A stretch of DNA of 64,000 nt from Oscillospiraceae bacterium (lineage in GTDB: Bacteria; Bacillota; Clostridia; Oscillospirales; Ruminococcaceae): the NCBI GenBank assembly GCA_014799385.1, contig JAAVIC010000033.1:124001-188000 (forward strand). The letters run 5' to 3'. Numbering within the stretch: the stretch's first letter is position 1; every line of letters begins with the position of its first letter. Under the pieces are notes generated by a model, which searched no databases, had not been told where the DNA came from, and saw nothing but the letters and a program-made list of their open reading frames with translations. Position numbers and translations under genes: made by a program. Positions 1 through 8,083 of the stretch are shown here, piece by piece.

Positions 1-720
1 GTGTACACCTCCGCGGACAGCGTTTTCCAGATTGCCGCTCACGAGGACGTTGTTCCTGTTGAGAAGCTGTATGAATATTGTCGTATTGCCCGGGAAATAC
101 TTACGGGAGATTATGCGGTAGGACGTGTTATCGCGCGTCCGTTTGAGGGGGAACACCCGTACACGCGAACTCCTCGCCGACACGATTTCTCACTTGAGCC
201 GCCGCGTGATACCGCGCTTGATATTCTCAAAGCAAACGGCAAAGAGGTAATCGGAATCGGCAAGATTTACGATATTTTTGCGGGAAAGGGAATCACTAAG
301 TGTGACCGCCAAATCGGTAATAATGCTGATATGAAAATAACCGCGAAGTACCAACAGCAGGATTGGAGCGGTCTATGCTTTACGAATCTGGTGGATTTTG
401 ATATGCAGTACGGGCATCGCCGCGACCCCGAGGGCTACGCTGCCGCGCTGAATGAGTTTGACAGCTGGCTGGGCGGATTTATGCGTGATATGAATCCCGA
501 GGACGTGCTGATTATCACTGCCGACCACGGCTGCGACCCGTGCCATTCGGGTACCGACCACACGCGCGAGTATATCCCCGTGATGATTTACGGCAATGAG
601 ATCCGTTCGGTAAATCTCGGCACGCGAAACGGATTCGGCGATATTGGGGCAACGGTTTTGGAGCTTTTGAACGTCAGCGGAAAGGTTGACGGCGAGAGCT
701 TTGCCAGTTTAATTTTATAA
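1..720 (+). CDS. deoB: Phosphopentomutase DeoB, C-terminal part (5' truncated by window edge)
   Basis: Interconverts ribose/deoxyribose 1-phosphate and 5-phosphate in cytoplasmic nucleoside salvage. The 239 residues are about the last 60% of a typical protein of roughly 390 aa. The opening VYTSADSVFQIAAHE is the internal metal-site segment of DeoB, and later NLVDFDMQYGHRRDPEGYAAAL and ITADHGCDPCHSGTDHTREYIP carry the Asp/His ligands of the alkaline-phosphatase-like core. The GTG at base 1 is an internal Val codon, not a start. The stop is 11 bp before mrp, whose Shine-Dalgarno AAGGAG follows directly, so they are probably cotranscribed. Identification is firm; the N-terminus lies outside the window. 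Confidence 0.95.
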   Translation: MYTSADSVFQIAAHEDVVPVEKLYEYCRIAREILTGDYAVGRVIARPFEGEHPYTRTPRRHDFSLEPPRDTALDILKANGKEVIGIGKIYDIFAGKGITKCDRQIGNNADMKITAKYQQQDWSGLCFTNLVDFDMQYGHRRDPEGYAAALNEFDSWLGGFMRDMNPEDVLIITADHGCDPCHSGTDHTREYIPVMIYGNEIRSVNLGTRNGFGDIGATVLELLNVSGKVDGESFASLIL

Positions 721-731
721 GGAGATTTTTT

Positions 732-1559
732 ATGAGCGAATGTACACATGATTGCAGCAGCTGCGGAGAGAGCTGCTCGGAGCGTAAGCCCGAAAGTATG
801 ATTGAAAAGCCGCACGAGCTGTCGCATATCAAAAAGGTAATCGGCGTTGTAAGCGGAAAGGGCGGAGTCGGCAAGTCGTTAGTGACTTGTCTTTCTGCTG
901 TGCTGATGAATCGGCGCGGATTTAAGACCGCCGTTCTTGACGCGGATATTACCGGTCCCTCCGTTCCGAAGGCTTTCGGACTTACCGAAAAGGCTGAGGG
1001 CAATGAGAACGCGATTTTCCCTGTTGTAACGAAAAAGGGAATTAAGGTTATGTCCGTGAACCTGCTGCTGCCCGATGATACAGACCCCGTAGTCTGGCGC
1101 GGTCCGATTATCGCGGGCACGGCGAAGCAGTTCTGGACGGACGTTATCTGGGACGATGTGGACTATATGTTCGTGGATATGCCTCCCGGAACAGGAGATG
1201 TTCCGCTTACTGTATTCCAGTCTATCCCGCTGGACGGAATTATCGTTGTAACCTCGCCACAGGAGCTTGTTTCCATGATTGTAGGCAAGGCGGTTAAGAT
1301 GGCGAATATGATGAATGTTCCGATTATCGGTCTTGTTGAGAATATGAGCTACGTGCTCTGTCCCGACTGCGGAAAGCACATCAGCGTGTTCGGAGAGAGC
1401 CACATTGACGAAACAGCCAAGAAGTTTGACCTCAAGGTTTTGGCAAAACTGCCGATTGATCCCGAGATTGCGAAACTGGTGGACAGCGGAATGCTGGAGC
1501 TTACTGAAACGACTGCGGCGGACCCGATTGTTGATTCGATTGAGGAGTTCTGCAAGTGA
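732..1559 (+). CDS. mrp: Mrp/NBP35-family P-loop ATPase (Fe-S cluster carrier)
   Basis: A 275-residue MinD-like ATPase of the Mrp/ApbC/NBP35 group, which carries and delivers Fe-S clusters. The deviant Walker A GKGGVGKS is at about residues 42-49, and the cluster-binding CPDC pair is C210/C213. Residues 4-15 add a Cys-rich N-terminal leader (CTHDCSSCGESC), as in clostridial and NBP35-like forms. Start ATG follows SD AAGGAG. It overlaps the next gene by 4 bp (GTGA), and the nifS-nifU assembly genes lie just downstream, which fits an Fe-S role. Family assignment is firm; the client proteins cannot be seen. Confidence 0.93.
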   Translation: MSECTHDCSSCGESCSERKPESMIEKPHELSHIKKVIGVVSGKGGVGKSLVTCLSAVLMNRRGFKTAVLDADITGPSVPKAFGLTEKAEGNENAIFPVVTKKGIKVMSVNLLLPDDTDPVVWRGPIIAGTAKQFWTDVIWDDVDYMFVDMPPGTGDVPLTVFQSIPLDGIIVVTSPQELVSMIVGKAVKMANMMNVPIIGLVENMSYVLCPDCGKHISVFGESHIDETAKKFDLKVLAKLPIDPEIAKLVDSGMLELTETTAADPIVDSIEEFCK

Positions 1560-2014
1560 GCAATAAGGGCGATAAGGCATACAAAAACTTTTTGTCGGGA
1601 TATAACTGCACGCAAGCCGTGGCAGTCACATTTGCCGAGGAGCTGGGTTTGGACAAGGAAACCGCCGCGCGGCTGTCAAGCGGCTTTGGCGGCGGTATGG
1701 GCAGACTGAGAGAAGTGTGCGGCACATTTTCCGGTGTAGTCTTTGTTTTAAGCTCGCTGTATGGATACTCCGACCCAAAAGATACTGCGACAAAAAAGGA
1801 ATTATACGAGAAAATCCGCGCTCTTGCCGCGAAATTCCGCGAGGACAACGGGAGTATAATCTGTCGTGAGCTGTTGGGTCTGGATAAACCGGAAGATTCG
1901 GCGACTCCCGAAGCGCGCACTCCGGAATACTACAAGAAACGCCCTTGCCCCGAACTGTGCCGATATGCGGCGAATCTGCTGGAGGAGTATATTAGGGAAA
2001 ACCGCACAAAATAA
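1556..2014 (+). CDS. C_GCAxxG_C_C family protein (putative redox protein)
   Basis: A 152-residue member of the C_GCAxxG_C_C family, small proteins with spaced conserved cysteines found in anaerobes and often near redox or metal-centre genes; no biochemical role is established. Visible landmarks are NCTQAVAVTFAEELG near the start, GFGGGMGRLREVCGTFSG, ICRELLG and a C-terminal CPELC. It starts with GTG, overlapping the mrp stop in a GTGA junction, and a GAGGAG SD sits 8 bp upstream inside mrp. The translational coupling suggests a shared job with Mrp, possibly Fe-S handling; that is inference. Confidence 0.85.
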   Translation: MSNKGDKAYKNFLSGYNCTQAVAVTFAEELGLDKETAARLSSGFGGGMGRLREVCGTFSGVVFVLSSLYGYSDPKDTATKKELYEKIRALAAKFREDNGSIICRELLGLDKPEDSATPEARTPEYYKKRPCPELCRYAANLLEEYIRENRTK

Positions 2015-2071
2015 GACTTGAAATTTAATCAGTGATTTCTTGGGGATTTCACTATAAAATAAAAAAAGTAC

Positions 2072-2100
2072 TTGACAATTTACAAAAAATATGTTATAAT
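2072..2100 (+). promoter_or_regulatory. Sigma-A promoter for nifS-nifU
   Basis: TTGACA (2072-2077), a 17-bp spacer and TATAAT (2095-2100) form a consensus promoter 47 bp before the nifS start. No IscR gene, T-box or riboswitch-like structure is seen in the short leader. Confidence 0.85.
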
Positions 2101-2146
2101 CCTAGTAAAAAGATGTGATTACTTTGGATTGTGAATAGGTGGTAAA

Positions 2147-3340
2147 ATGAACAAAATATATGTAGACAACGCGGCGACTACAAAAATGAGCAAGACAGCG
2201 ATTAACGCGATGCTTATGCATTTGGAAGAGGATTATGGAAATCCGTCATCTTTGCATATGGTAGGTCAGCTTGCAAATGAATCGATGGTCAAGGCGCGTG
2301 AGCAAATTGCGGCTTGTATCGGTGCCGATCCGAAAGAGATTTTCTTCACCTCGGGAGGAAGCGAGTCGGACAATCAGGCACTGCTTACTGCTTTCGAATG
2401 GGGTAAGCGCAATGGTAAGAAGCACATAATATCCCAAAAAACCGAGCATCACGCAATTCTTCACACACTGAAGAAACTTGAAAAGCAAGGTTTTGAGATC
2501 GAACTTCTGGATGTTGACGGCGAGGGGAATGTCACTTCGGAACAGGTTCGCTCTGCCATTCACGAAGATACAGCATTGGTTACAATTATGGCTGCGAATA
2601 ACGAAATTGGCACTCAATTGCCAATTAAAGAGATTGCGGCAGTTTGCAAAGAAAAGGGAGTACTGTTTCATACAGACGCAGTTCAAGCGGTTGGTCATAT
2701 CCCAATTAATGTTAAGGAGATTGGGTGTGATATGCTGTCACTGTCTGCGCATAAATTCCATGGTCCAAAGGGAACGGGAGTGCTGTATGTTCGGAAAGGA
2801 CTTATGCCGTCCTGCCTTATTGAGGGCGGTGCGCAGGAGCGTGGCAGACGCGCAGGAACCGAAAATGTTGCCGGTATCTGTTCAATGGCAGCAGCCATCA
2901 AAGAAGCGGTCGATAAAATCCCTGAAAACACGCCAAAACTTATTGATATGCGAAACAGGTTGATTAATGGTCTGTTAGAAATACCGCATACGATATTGAA
3001 CGGAGCGAAATCCAACCGACTGCCGGGAAATGTGAACGTTTGCTTTGAGGGGATAGAGGGCGAAAGCCTGCTGTTGCTTCTGGATGCAAAGGGAATTTGC
3101 GCATCCTCGGGATCGGCATGCACCTCCGGGTCACTTGATCCCAGTCATGTTCTGCTTGCAATCGGAAGACCTCATGAAGTCGCACATGGTTCGCTCAGAC
3201 TAACGCTTTCCGAGGAAAATACTGTTGAACAAATTGATTATATTATCAAATCTACCAAAGAGGTAGTGGAGTATCTGCGCAAAATGTCACCGATTTGGCA
3301 AGATTTACAGGAGGGAAAAAGAAAATATGTTATACAGTGA
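2147..3340 (+). CDS. nifS: Cysteine desulfurase, NifS/IscS family
   Basis: PLP enzyme that takes sulfur from cysteine as a persulfide for Fe-S assembly. Length is 397 aa. The PLP lysine is K203 in LSAHKFHGPKG, and the persulfide cysteine is C325 in SSGSACTSGS, a class I type. VDNAATT at the N-terminus and RAGTEN are further signatures. Start ATG is preceded by AGGTGG and lies behind its own consensus promoter. The last 14 bases overlap nifU, so the desulfurase and scaffold are coupled. This two-gene unit replaces SUF or ISC in many clostridia. Confidence 0.96.
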   Translation: MNKIYVDNAATTKMSKTAINAMLMHLEEDYGNPSSLHMVGQLANESMVKAREQIAACIGADPKEIFFTSGGSESDNQALLTAFEWGKRNGKKHIISQKTEHHAILHTLKKLEKQGFEIELLDVDGEGNVTSEQVRSAIHEDTALVTIMAANNEIGTQLPIKEIAAVCKEKGVLFHTDAVQAVGHIPINVKEIGCDMLSLSAHKFHGPKGTGVLYVRKGLMPSCLIEGGAQERGRRAGTENVAGICSMAAAIKEAVDKIPENTPKLIDMRNRLINGLLEIPHTILNGAKSNRLPGNVNVCFEGIEGESLLLLLDAKGICASSGSACTSGSLDPSHVLLAIGRPHEVAHGSLRLTLSEENTVEQIDYIIKSTKEVVEYLRKMSPIWQDLQEGKRKYVIQ

Positions 3341-3755
3341 AAAGGTTATGGATCACTTTACCAATCCGCGTAATGTTGGTACTATGGAAAACGCAGATGG
3401 AGTTGGGGAAGTCGGAAACGCCAAATGCGGCGATATTATGAAAATCTTTTTGAAGATTGACAATGATATCATCACCGATGTGAAATTCAGCACATTCGGC
3501 TGCGGCTCGGCAATCGCAAGTTCATCAATGGCTACCGAAATGATTAAGGGAAAGCCTCTTTCGCAAGCGTTGGAGCTTACCAATAAGGCTGTTGTGGAGG
3601 CTTTAGACGGACTTCCGGCACATAAGCTGCATTGCTCTGTTTTAGCAGAGGAGGCAGTAAAAGCCGCAATAAAAGACTACTACGACAAGAATGGTATTGA
3701 ATACGACCATGAGAAATTCGCTCAACATCACGACTGCGAGCATTGCGGAGAATAA
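3327..3755 (+). CDS. nifU: Fe-S cluster scaffold NifU/IscU family
   Basis: A 142-residue scaffold on which clusters form from NifS sulfur. The three cluster ligands are C34 (NAKCGD), C59 (FGCGSA) and C103 (HCSVLAEEA). The protein is only the IscU-like domain: the long diazotroph NifU has extra ferredoxin-like and C-terminal domains that are missing here. The extreme C-terminus has an added DCEHCGE pair of cysteines of unknown use. The SD GGAGGG lies inside the nifS end, and the reading frame starts 14 bp before the nifS stop. It is followed by a bidirectional terminator. Confidence 0.95.
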   Translation: MLYSEKVMDHFTNPRNVGTMENADGVGEVGNAKCGDIMKIFLKIDNDIITDVKFSTFGCGSAIASSSMATEMIKGKPLSQALELTNKAVVEALDGLPAHKLHCSVLAEEAVKAAIKDYYDKNGIEYDHEKFAQHHDCEHCGE

Positions 3756-3761
3756 AAAATT

Positions 3762-3785
3762 GCGGATACATTAGCGTGTATCCGC
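3762..3785. terminator. Bidirectional terminator between nifU and the minus-strand cluster
   Basis: GCGGATACA and TGTATCCGC pair as a 9-bp stem around a 6-nt loop. T-rich tracts flank it on both sides (TTTATTTAT rightward, ATTTTTTATT on the minus strand), so it can end nifU and the convergent gene at 3787. Confidence 0.8.
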
Positions 3786-3786
3786 T

Positions 3787-4281
3787 TTATTTATAGTCAT
3801 TTGACTCGTTCAAAACCCACGGAACGTGAAATTCAATATCCATCGTGATTACCGGCGCAGGGAATCCGTCCTCAAGCAGAGCATCACCTCCGTTACCGAA
3901 TATGACATAATACCCATCATCAATTTCATAGAGATAGTCCTCATTTATGTATGAAACTGTGGTAATGCCGTCAACCTCTTGCGAAATCCACGCGTTATTG
4001 TCTTTGAGAACTGTCCCGCAAAGGTGATAAAATCCGCCGTAGAACAGCTTTTTGCCGTTTTCTTCGGAGCAGTTGACATATGCCTCGGCGGGCTTTCTTG
4101 GGTCAACTCCCAATCCTTGGAAAAAATCTCTCACCGATTCGGGAAACGAGTCCGCCGCTTTTTCAAAATTCATACAGCCGTTGCATCTGCAGCCTGCGGT
4201 GAGTGCTTCGGCGGTTTGATAGAAAGTACGGTTTTTCTCAACATCAACATCAATGGTGAACTTACCGAAAGTGAAAACCAC
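3787..4281 (-). CDS. Conserved hypothetical protein with CxCxxC motif
   Basis: A 164-residue acidic protein that I do not recognise. A GCRCNGCMNF cluster near residues 31-40 has three closely spaced cysteines that could bind a metal. The rest is mixed alpha/beta with no signal peptide or membrane segment. The likely start is GTG at 4281, because AAAGGAGTGATTAA places a strong SD 8-9 bp upstream; that SD overlaps the stop of the preceding gene, which suggests coupling. It is the last gene of the aro-region operon and ends at the bidirectional terminator. No function is assigned. Confidence 0.7.
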   Translation of the reverse strand: MVFTFGKFTIDVDVEKNRTFYQTAEALTAGCRCNGCMNFEKAADSFPESVRDFFQGLGVDPRKPAEAYVNCSEENGKKLFYGGFYHLCGTVLKDNNAWISQEVDGITTVSYINEDYLYEIDDGYYVIFGNGGDALLEDGFPAPVITMDIEFHVPWVLNESNDYK

Positions 4282-4285
4282 TTAA

Positions 4286-4837
4286 TCACTCCTTTTCAAC
4301 GAAATAATCATCGAGATACTTCACAAACGCATTTGGATTTTCGGTGATTTTGTGTTTGTACGAATCCGCCGTTTCCTCGTTTGGAACAATAACGGAAAAG
4401 TAATACTTCTGCACAGCAGTGATCTCGTCCATAATTGTGACACCAACTGTGCAGCTCCCGTCCGCGTTTTTGATGTAGCGAACCGAAACGGTTGAACCTT
4501 TCCTTTTCATTGCATCGCGTGTGTAAACCCGAACCGCCTCTTTGAACATCTTATCGCGGATTGAAAGCGGCAATGTCGCGCCCAACTCCCGCGCTGCCTT
4601 GATTCCTGCAGCGGAGTTGCCATAGAACAGTTCACCGTCAATCTCGATTTTCTCGCAGAGATGCGTTTCGGCTTTTTCAAGTGCCTGAACAAAGCTGAAA
4701 TAGTTCACCGCGTCCTCAAGCGAGGTGATTTCAATCAACTGCTTTTTGGAGAGAGGGCAGCCGAGCGAATAAATCAGGTAGCAAATCAGCACGCATATGT
4801 CGTCAATTTCCTCGATACGTATTCTCGGAATTTTCAT
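4286..4837 (-). CDS. DUF4364-like protein
   Basis: A 183-residue protein resembling the DUF4364 family of Firmicutes. Those proteins open with a winged-helix-like segment; here it is ICVLICYLIYSLGCPLSKKQLIEI, with the hydrophobic and Pro pattern typical of that family. The C-terminal half is a beta-rich region (VSVRYIKNADGSCTVGVTIMD). It has no membrane segment. It lies 4 bp downstream of aroC and 4 bp upstream of the 3787 gene, so it is in the same operon. A DNA-binding role is possible from the N-terminus but unproven. Confidence 0.65.
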   Translation of the reverse strand: MKIPRIRIEEIDDICVLICYLIYSLGCPLSKKQLIEITSLEDAVNYFSFVQALEKAETHLCEKIEIDGELFYGNSAAGIKAARELGATLPLSIRDKMFKEAVRVYTRDAMKRKGSTVSVRYIKNADGSCTVGVTIMDEITAVQKYYFSVIVPNEETADSYKHKITENPNAFVKYLDDYFVEKE

Positions 4838-4841
4838 ACAA

Positions 4842-5933
4842 TCACCCCAGTTTTGGATTTTCGAGTAATGCCGACACCAGTGCGATGTTCAGTGCGGATT
4901 CCACACACGGAACAGCGCGAGGAACAATACAAGGATCGTGCCGCCCCTTGATAACAAGCTCCTGTTCAGTAAGCTCCTTGAAGTCAACACTCTTTTGCGG
5001 GCGCGAAATTGACGGTGTTGGCTTGAACGCAACGCGGAAGATGATTGGCTCCCCGGAGCTGATTCCGCCGAGGATTCCGCCGTGGTTGTTGGTTCGCGTT
5101 ACGATTTTCCCGTTATCCATCGCAAATTCATCATTGTTCTCGCTGCCGAACAAATCCGCGCACGCGAATCCATTGCCGAACTCAATTCCTTTTACTGCGG
5201 GTATTGCGAAAACTAGCCGTGAAATAATGTTCTCCAGACCGTCCAATATTGGCGAACCGATTCCGGCGGGGAATCCGACTGCCGCGCATTCCACAATTCC
5301 GCCAACGCTGTCTTGATTCATTCGCGCAGAGTTTATCAGCTCACGCATTTGGGATTCCGCATCGATCGAAAGGGTAGGGAAGGGGCGGCTTTTTACGGAT
5401 TCCAGCTCTGCGGCGGTGATGTTCACGGGGTGGAACGCGGAATCCGAAATCCCTTTTATAGAGCGGATATGTGCGCCTGTTGTAATCCCGCGATGTTCCA
5501 GAATCTGTGCGCAGACCGCTCCCGCAAAGCACAGCGGCGCGGTAATCCGCCCGGAAAAGTGTCCGCCGCCGCGAGGGTCATTCGCGCCGTTGTAACGCAA
5601 AAATCCCGTATAGTCCGCGTGAGCGGGACGTGCAATATGGGAGATATTTCCATAATCTGCGGAGTGTTGGTCGGTATTGTAAATCACAGCCGCCAACGGA
5701 GTGCCGGTAGTTCTCCCCTCGTAAATCCCCGATAAAATCTCGGGAATGTCCTTTTCATTCCTCATTGTCGAGGTGCCGTCCTTTTTAGGGGCGCGCCGTG
5801 CCATAAACTCGCCGATTTTGTCCATATCAATCGGCTCGCCGCTCGGCAGATTGTCGATAACCACACCGATTCCGCGTCCGTGACTCTCCCCAAAAAGCGA
5901 AAACTTGATTCCGCCGTTGTAACTTGATGACAT
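4842..5933 (-). CDS. aroC: Chorismate synthase
   Basis: Converts EPSP to chorismate with reduced FMN, the last shikimate-pathway step. The 363 residues match the usual length. Signatures visible are GESHGRGIGVVIDNLPSGEPID near the N-terminus, the DPRGGGHFSGR loop, the SVGGIVEC segment and NNHGGILGGISSG. Start ATG has a GGGG-type SD. It is separated by 2 bp from the unknown 5936 gene and belongs to the aroB-aroA-aroC run. Assignment is firm. Confidence 0.97.
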   Translation of the reverse strand: MSSSYNGGIKFSLFGESHGRGIGVVIDNLPSGEPIDMDKIGEFMARRAPKKDGTSTMRNEKDIPEILSGIYEGRTTGTPLAAVIYNTDQHSADYGNISHIARPAHADYTGFLRYNGANDPRGGGHFSGRITAPLCFAGAVCAQILEHRGITTGAHIRSIKGISDSAFHPVNITAAELESVKSRPFPTLSIDAESQMRELINSARMNQDSVGGIVECAAVGFPAGIGSPILDGLENIISRLVFAIPAVKGIEFGNGFACADLFGSENNDEFAMDNGKIVTRTNNHGGILGGISSGEPIIFRVAFKPTPSISRPQKSVDFKELTEQELVIKGRHDPCIVPRAVPCVESALNIALVSALLENPKLG

Positions 5934-5935
5934 AA

Positions 5936-6391
5936 TTAATCCCCACCCTTAAATTTCGAATAAGCCTTGTCGATAAGCGGCTTTACTGCGTTGAATTCCG
6001 TATCGCCCGAAATCGTTTCATAAAAATCTCCGTTTATCACCGATTCTAAATCATTGAGAAAAAGATTTTCATCGGATTCATAGTACCATGCAACAAACGG
6101 ACGTATTTCATCCGAAACATCTACGTCCCAGAATTTACCATCGCAGTACTCCATCAGATATCGCGCACCGTTAATTTCTCCCTTGCGAACAAGCTCACAA
6201 CCCTCGGGATCGCTCTCGACACCCTCAAATCCACTTTCAATAATCCACTTTAGAAACAGCCCGATGTGGTCCGCCGCATAAAGGCAAACTTCCTCCGACT
6301 GTTCATCGGTAAGCTCGCCGCTGATATTGTTTCGTTCGCGGTATGCTTCCTCCGCGCTGTCATAGTGCCAATCGTATCTATCTATTGCCAT
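5936..6391 (-). CDS. Hypothetical protein (DUF7832-like)
   Basis: A 151-residue acidic cytoplasmic protein. The pattern DRYDWHYDSAEEAYRE...AADHIGLFLKWIIESGF recalls a small family (DUF7832) found near immunity-like and stress genes, but I am not sure of that link. It has no Cys motif, signal peptide or transmembrane helix. Start ATG has SD GAGGTG. It sits between the GNAT gene and aroC with 11-bp and 2-bp spacers, so it is cotranscribed with shikimate genes although nothing in it suggests an enzyme of that pathway. Confidence 0.65.
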   Translation of the reverse strand: MAIDRYDWHYDSAEEAYRERNNISGELTDEQSEEVCLYAADHIGLFLKWIIESGFEGVESDPEGCELVRKGEINGARYLMEYCDGKFWDVDVSDEIRPFVAWYYESDENLFLNDLESVINGDFYETISGDTEFNAVKPLIDKAYSKFKGGD

Positions 6392-6402
6392 TTTCTGTCA
6401 CC

Positions 6403-6855
6403 TCATAAATATTTTTTGAATGAGTAGGACGTTTTTGTGTAACCGAGCTTTTCGTAGAATTGGTGAGCTTCGGTGCGCTTAAAGTTGCTGCTGAGCGTCA
6501 TAAGCCGCGCCCCATTAGCTTTGGCGTTTGATTCCGCAAGCGTGAGAAGCGCAGTTCCCAATCCGCGCCCCTGATGCTCCGACTTAACGGTAAGCCCGAT
6601 CACGCGGTAATATTCGCCTGCCTCAAGACAAACCTCACGCACAGCCGAAACATACCCGTAAATTTTGCCGTTCTCTCCGGCAGCAATCGTGAAATAATCG
6701 TCCGAGGAAAGCATTTTCGCAAGTGAAGAGCGCACCTTGTCAACGGTAATATCCGCGTAGCCAAGCTCAATTTGAATAAGCTCACAAAGCCCTTCTGCGT
6801 CATCAAGTTCGCATTTGTGGAACATTATTTCGTTTGCCATATTTTCCCTCATCAT
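6403..6855 (-). CDS. GNAT family N-acetyltransferase
   Basis: A 150-residue acetyl-CoA-dependent acyltransferase fold. The acetyl-CoA binding motif A is VIGLTVKSEHQGRGLGTALL, followed by the C-terminal TEAHQFYEKLGYTKT typical of small-molecule or peptide acetyltransferases. The substrate cannot be read. Two starts are possible: ATG 6855, overlapping the aroA stop, with SD GGAG, or ATG 6840 with SD GAGGG. It is embedded in the aro operon. Confidence 0.85.
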   Translation of the reverse strand: MMRENMANEIMFHKCELDDAEGLCELIQIELGYADITVDKVRSSLAKMLSSDDYFTIAAGENGKIYGYVSAVREVCLEAGEYYRVIGLTVKSEHQGRGLGTALLTLAESNAKANGARLMTLSSNFKRTEAHQFYEKLGYTKTSYSFKKYL

Positions 6856-8081
6856 ATTTCTCCATATCTCCCGCCGATTTCTCTATACACGTCAAAGAAA
6901 TTCGGGAACGACTTGCGTACACATTCCGCGCCGCGTATTATCAACGGACTTTCGCAGCGTGTTGCCGCAATCGCCATGGACATCGCGATTCGGTGGTCGT
7001 TAAAGCACTCCACCTCACCGCCCGAAAGCGACTTAACACCATCAATTTCAAGGCAGTCCTCACTCGCCGAAACGCGTCCGCCAATACGGTTCAGACAAGT
7101 TTCCATCGCGGCAAGACGGTCACACTCCTTTATGCGCAGGCGCGCAACATTTGTGAGTCTGCTCTTGCCATTACAGAAGCTCGCCAGAACAGCAAGAATC
7201 GGAACCAAATCGGGAATATCCGAGCAATCCAATTCAAATGCGTTCCCGGTTTTGGTGAATTGTTCGCAGATTTCCACAATTTTCTTGTCGCCTTGACCGG
7301 ATTTTTCGTTTAACCCACGGATTTCAAGATTCGCGCCCAGTGCGTTCGCGACATAAAAGAACGCCGCCTGTGAGTAATCGCCCTCAACCGCAGAGTTATG
7401 AGGTTTTAGCCGTTGTCTGCCGCGAATTTGGTATTTGTTTTCCGTTTCGTGGATTTCACTCCCAAACGAACGCAGAACGTCCAACGTGATGTCCACATAC
7501 GGCTTTGAGTTAAACTTGTTGATTATATCAATTTCGCTGTTGCCGTCTGTAAGAGTTAATGCAAACAGCAGTCCAGTGATGAATTGCGATGAAACGCTCC
7601 CATCGATTTGATACCGCCCAGCTGAGAGCTTACCGGATACGCGGCAGGGGAGGGAATCGCCATTTTTCGCGTTCGAAAAGTCGAATGTGATTCCGTGGCG
7701 CGGAAGCTCCTCCGTGAACGTGGTAATCGGTCGCTGTGGGAGTTTTCCACTGCCGATAAATTCCGCGTTTACACCCAACGCGCACGCTACGGGAATCAAG
7801 AATCGCAATGTTGACCCGGACTCGTGGCAATCCAGAACAACTTTATCAGGCGAATTTTTAATACCTTCAATCATCGCAATATCGTTGTTGAAGTCGATTT
7901 TCGCTCCCAAAGAACGCATACAGTCCATAGTCGCGAGAATATCCACAGATGGATACAGGTTTGATATACGCGAAACTCCGTTTGCCAGTGCCGCCGCTAT
8001 AATCATTCGGTGCGCAACGCTTTTTGACGGCGGAACTGTAACCGCGCCGCGCAGTTCACTTGGAATAATCTGTAAATCCAT
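6852..8081 (-). CDS. aroA: 3-phosphoshikimate 1-carboxyvinyltransferase (EPSP synthase)
   Basis: Joins PEP to shikimate 3-phosphate. From ATG 8081 it is 409 aa; that start has SD GTGAGG 7 bp upstream and lies just after the aroB stop, whereas the in-frame TTG at 8087 overlaps the SD. The active-site strings are PPSKSVAHRMIIAAALANG near the N-terminus, HESGSTLRFLIPVA, GSVSSQFITGLLFAL and IKECDRLAAM near the C-terminus. The shikimate site carries Ala after the GSTLRF loop region as in divergent (class II-like) enzymes, which I could not classify further. Assignment is firm. Confidence 0.95.
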   Translation of the reverse strand: MDLQIIPSELRGAVTVPPSKSVAHRMIIAAALANGVSRISNLYPSVDILATMDCMRSLGAKIDFNNDIAMIEGIKNSPDKVVLDCHESGSTLRFLIPVACALGVNAEFIGSGKLPQRPITTFTEELPRHGITFDFSNAKNGDSLPCRVSGKLSAGRYQIDGSVSSQFITGLLFALTLTDGNSEIDIINKFNSKPYVDITLDVLRSFGSEIHETENKYQIRGRQRLKPHNSAVEGDYSQAAFFYVANALGANLEIRGLNEKSGQGDKKIVEICEQFTKTGNAFELDCSDIPDLVPILAVLASFCNGKSRLTNVARLRIKECDRLAAMETCLNRIGGRVSASEDCLEIDGVKSLSGGEVECFNDHRIAMSMAIAATRCESPLIIRGAECVRKSFPNFFDVYREIGGRYGEI

Positions 8082-8083
8082 AC